Below, in pieces: positions 23,604 through 23,651 of a stretch of DNA of 23,651 nucleotides. Each line of letters begins with the position of its first letter. Within the stretch, counting starts at the first letter, position 1. The stretch is from an uncultured Christensenellaceae bacterium (GTDB lineage Bacteria; Bacillota; Clostridia; Christensenellales; CAG-314), in the NCBI GenBank assembly GCA_910586905.1, contig CAJUIV010000020.1:1-23651 (forward strand), written 5' to 3'. The notes beneath the pieces were generated by a model, which saw nothing but the letters and a program-made list of their open reading frames with translations, had not been told where the DNA came from and ran no database searches. Made by a program: the position numbers and the translations under genes.

Positions 23604-23651
23604 AAATCCACCAGCCTAGCTGGTGGTTTTTCATTAGAGGGTAAAACCCTC
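23604..23651. other. Two tandem hairpins at the window edge
   Basis: The first has CCACCAGC (23608-23615) pairing with GCTGGTGG (23619-23626) around CTA, flanked by A4 and T4-5. It could be a terminator. The second, GAGGG-TAAAA-CCCTC, ends exactly at the window edge (23637-23651). Subterminal hairpins of this kind also occur at the ends of IS200/IS605-type elements, but no transposase is visible. Confidence 0.5.

Overview
The window reads as chromosomal DNA from an anaerobic, low-to-mid GC member of the Bacillota, class Clostridia. I infer an uncultured gut-type lineage and cannot name a species. Three things support this. The order mfd, PrsA-position lipoprotein, SpoVB-type flippase and MazG, with pth next to mfd, is a classic Bacillota neighbourhood. 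There is an FprA-type flavodiiron O2 reductase, typical of strict anaerobes. Promoters are sigma-A type (TTGACA/TATAAT, 16-17 bp spacers) with GGAGG ribosome binding sites.

Layout. (1) Bases 1-3703 form an accessory block. It holds the 3' end of an unknown + strand gene, a bidirectional terminator, and a tightly packed minus-strand run of small enzymes: a 5'-truncated gene, DJ-1/PfpI, GNAT, SAM methyltransferase, MBL hydrolase and a PEBP-like protein. (2) Bases 3720-8783 on the minus strand hold a flippase-mazG-dus-trmL unit, then an esterase with its own promoter. (3) Bases 8894-11961 hold two tandem paralogues combining a PlsC-like acyltransferase, a zinc ribbon and an unrecognised C-terminal domain. 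(4) Bases 12257-17653 hold a large SurA/PrsA-like lipoprotein and mfd, each with a good promoter. (5) Bases 17885-18716 on the + strand hold a promoter, a structured non-coding RNA of about 190 nt with a tRNA-like T-arm, and pth. (6) Bases 18801-19955 hold fprA. (7) Bases 20322-21364 hold a small XRE repressor divergent from a DUF975-type membrane protein, with a perfect palindrome filling the -35/-10 spacer. (8) Bases 21495-23363 hold a GLUG-repeat surface lipoprotein. The window ends in two tandem hairpins that may be the edge of a mobile element.

How the genes work together. The core genes serve translation and genome upkeep: peptidyl-tRNA recycling, tRNA modification, nucleotide-pool cleaning and transcription-coupled repair. 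They are interleaved with envelope genes: a lipid-linked glycan flippase, a foldase-like lipoprotein and acyltransferase-like proteins. The most promising items for something undescribed are the structured RNA between mfd and pth, and the tandem acyltransferase-zinc ribbon proteins, which share a Cys in place of the motif III Glu.
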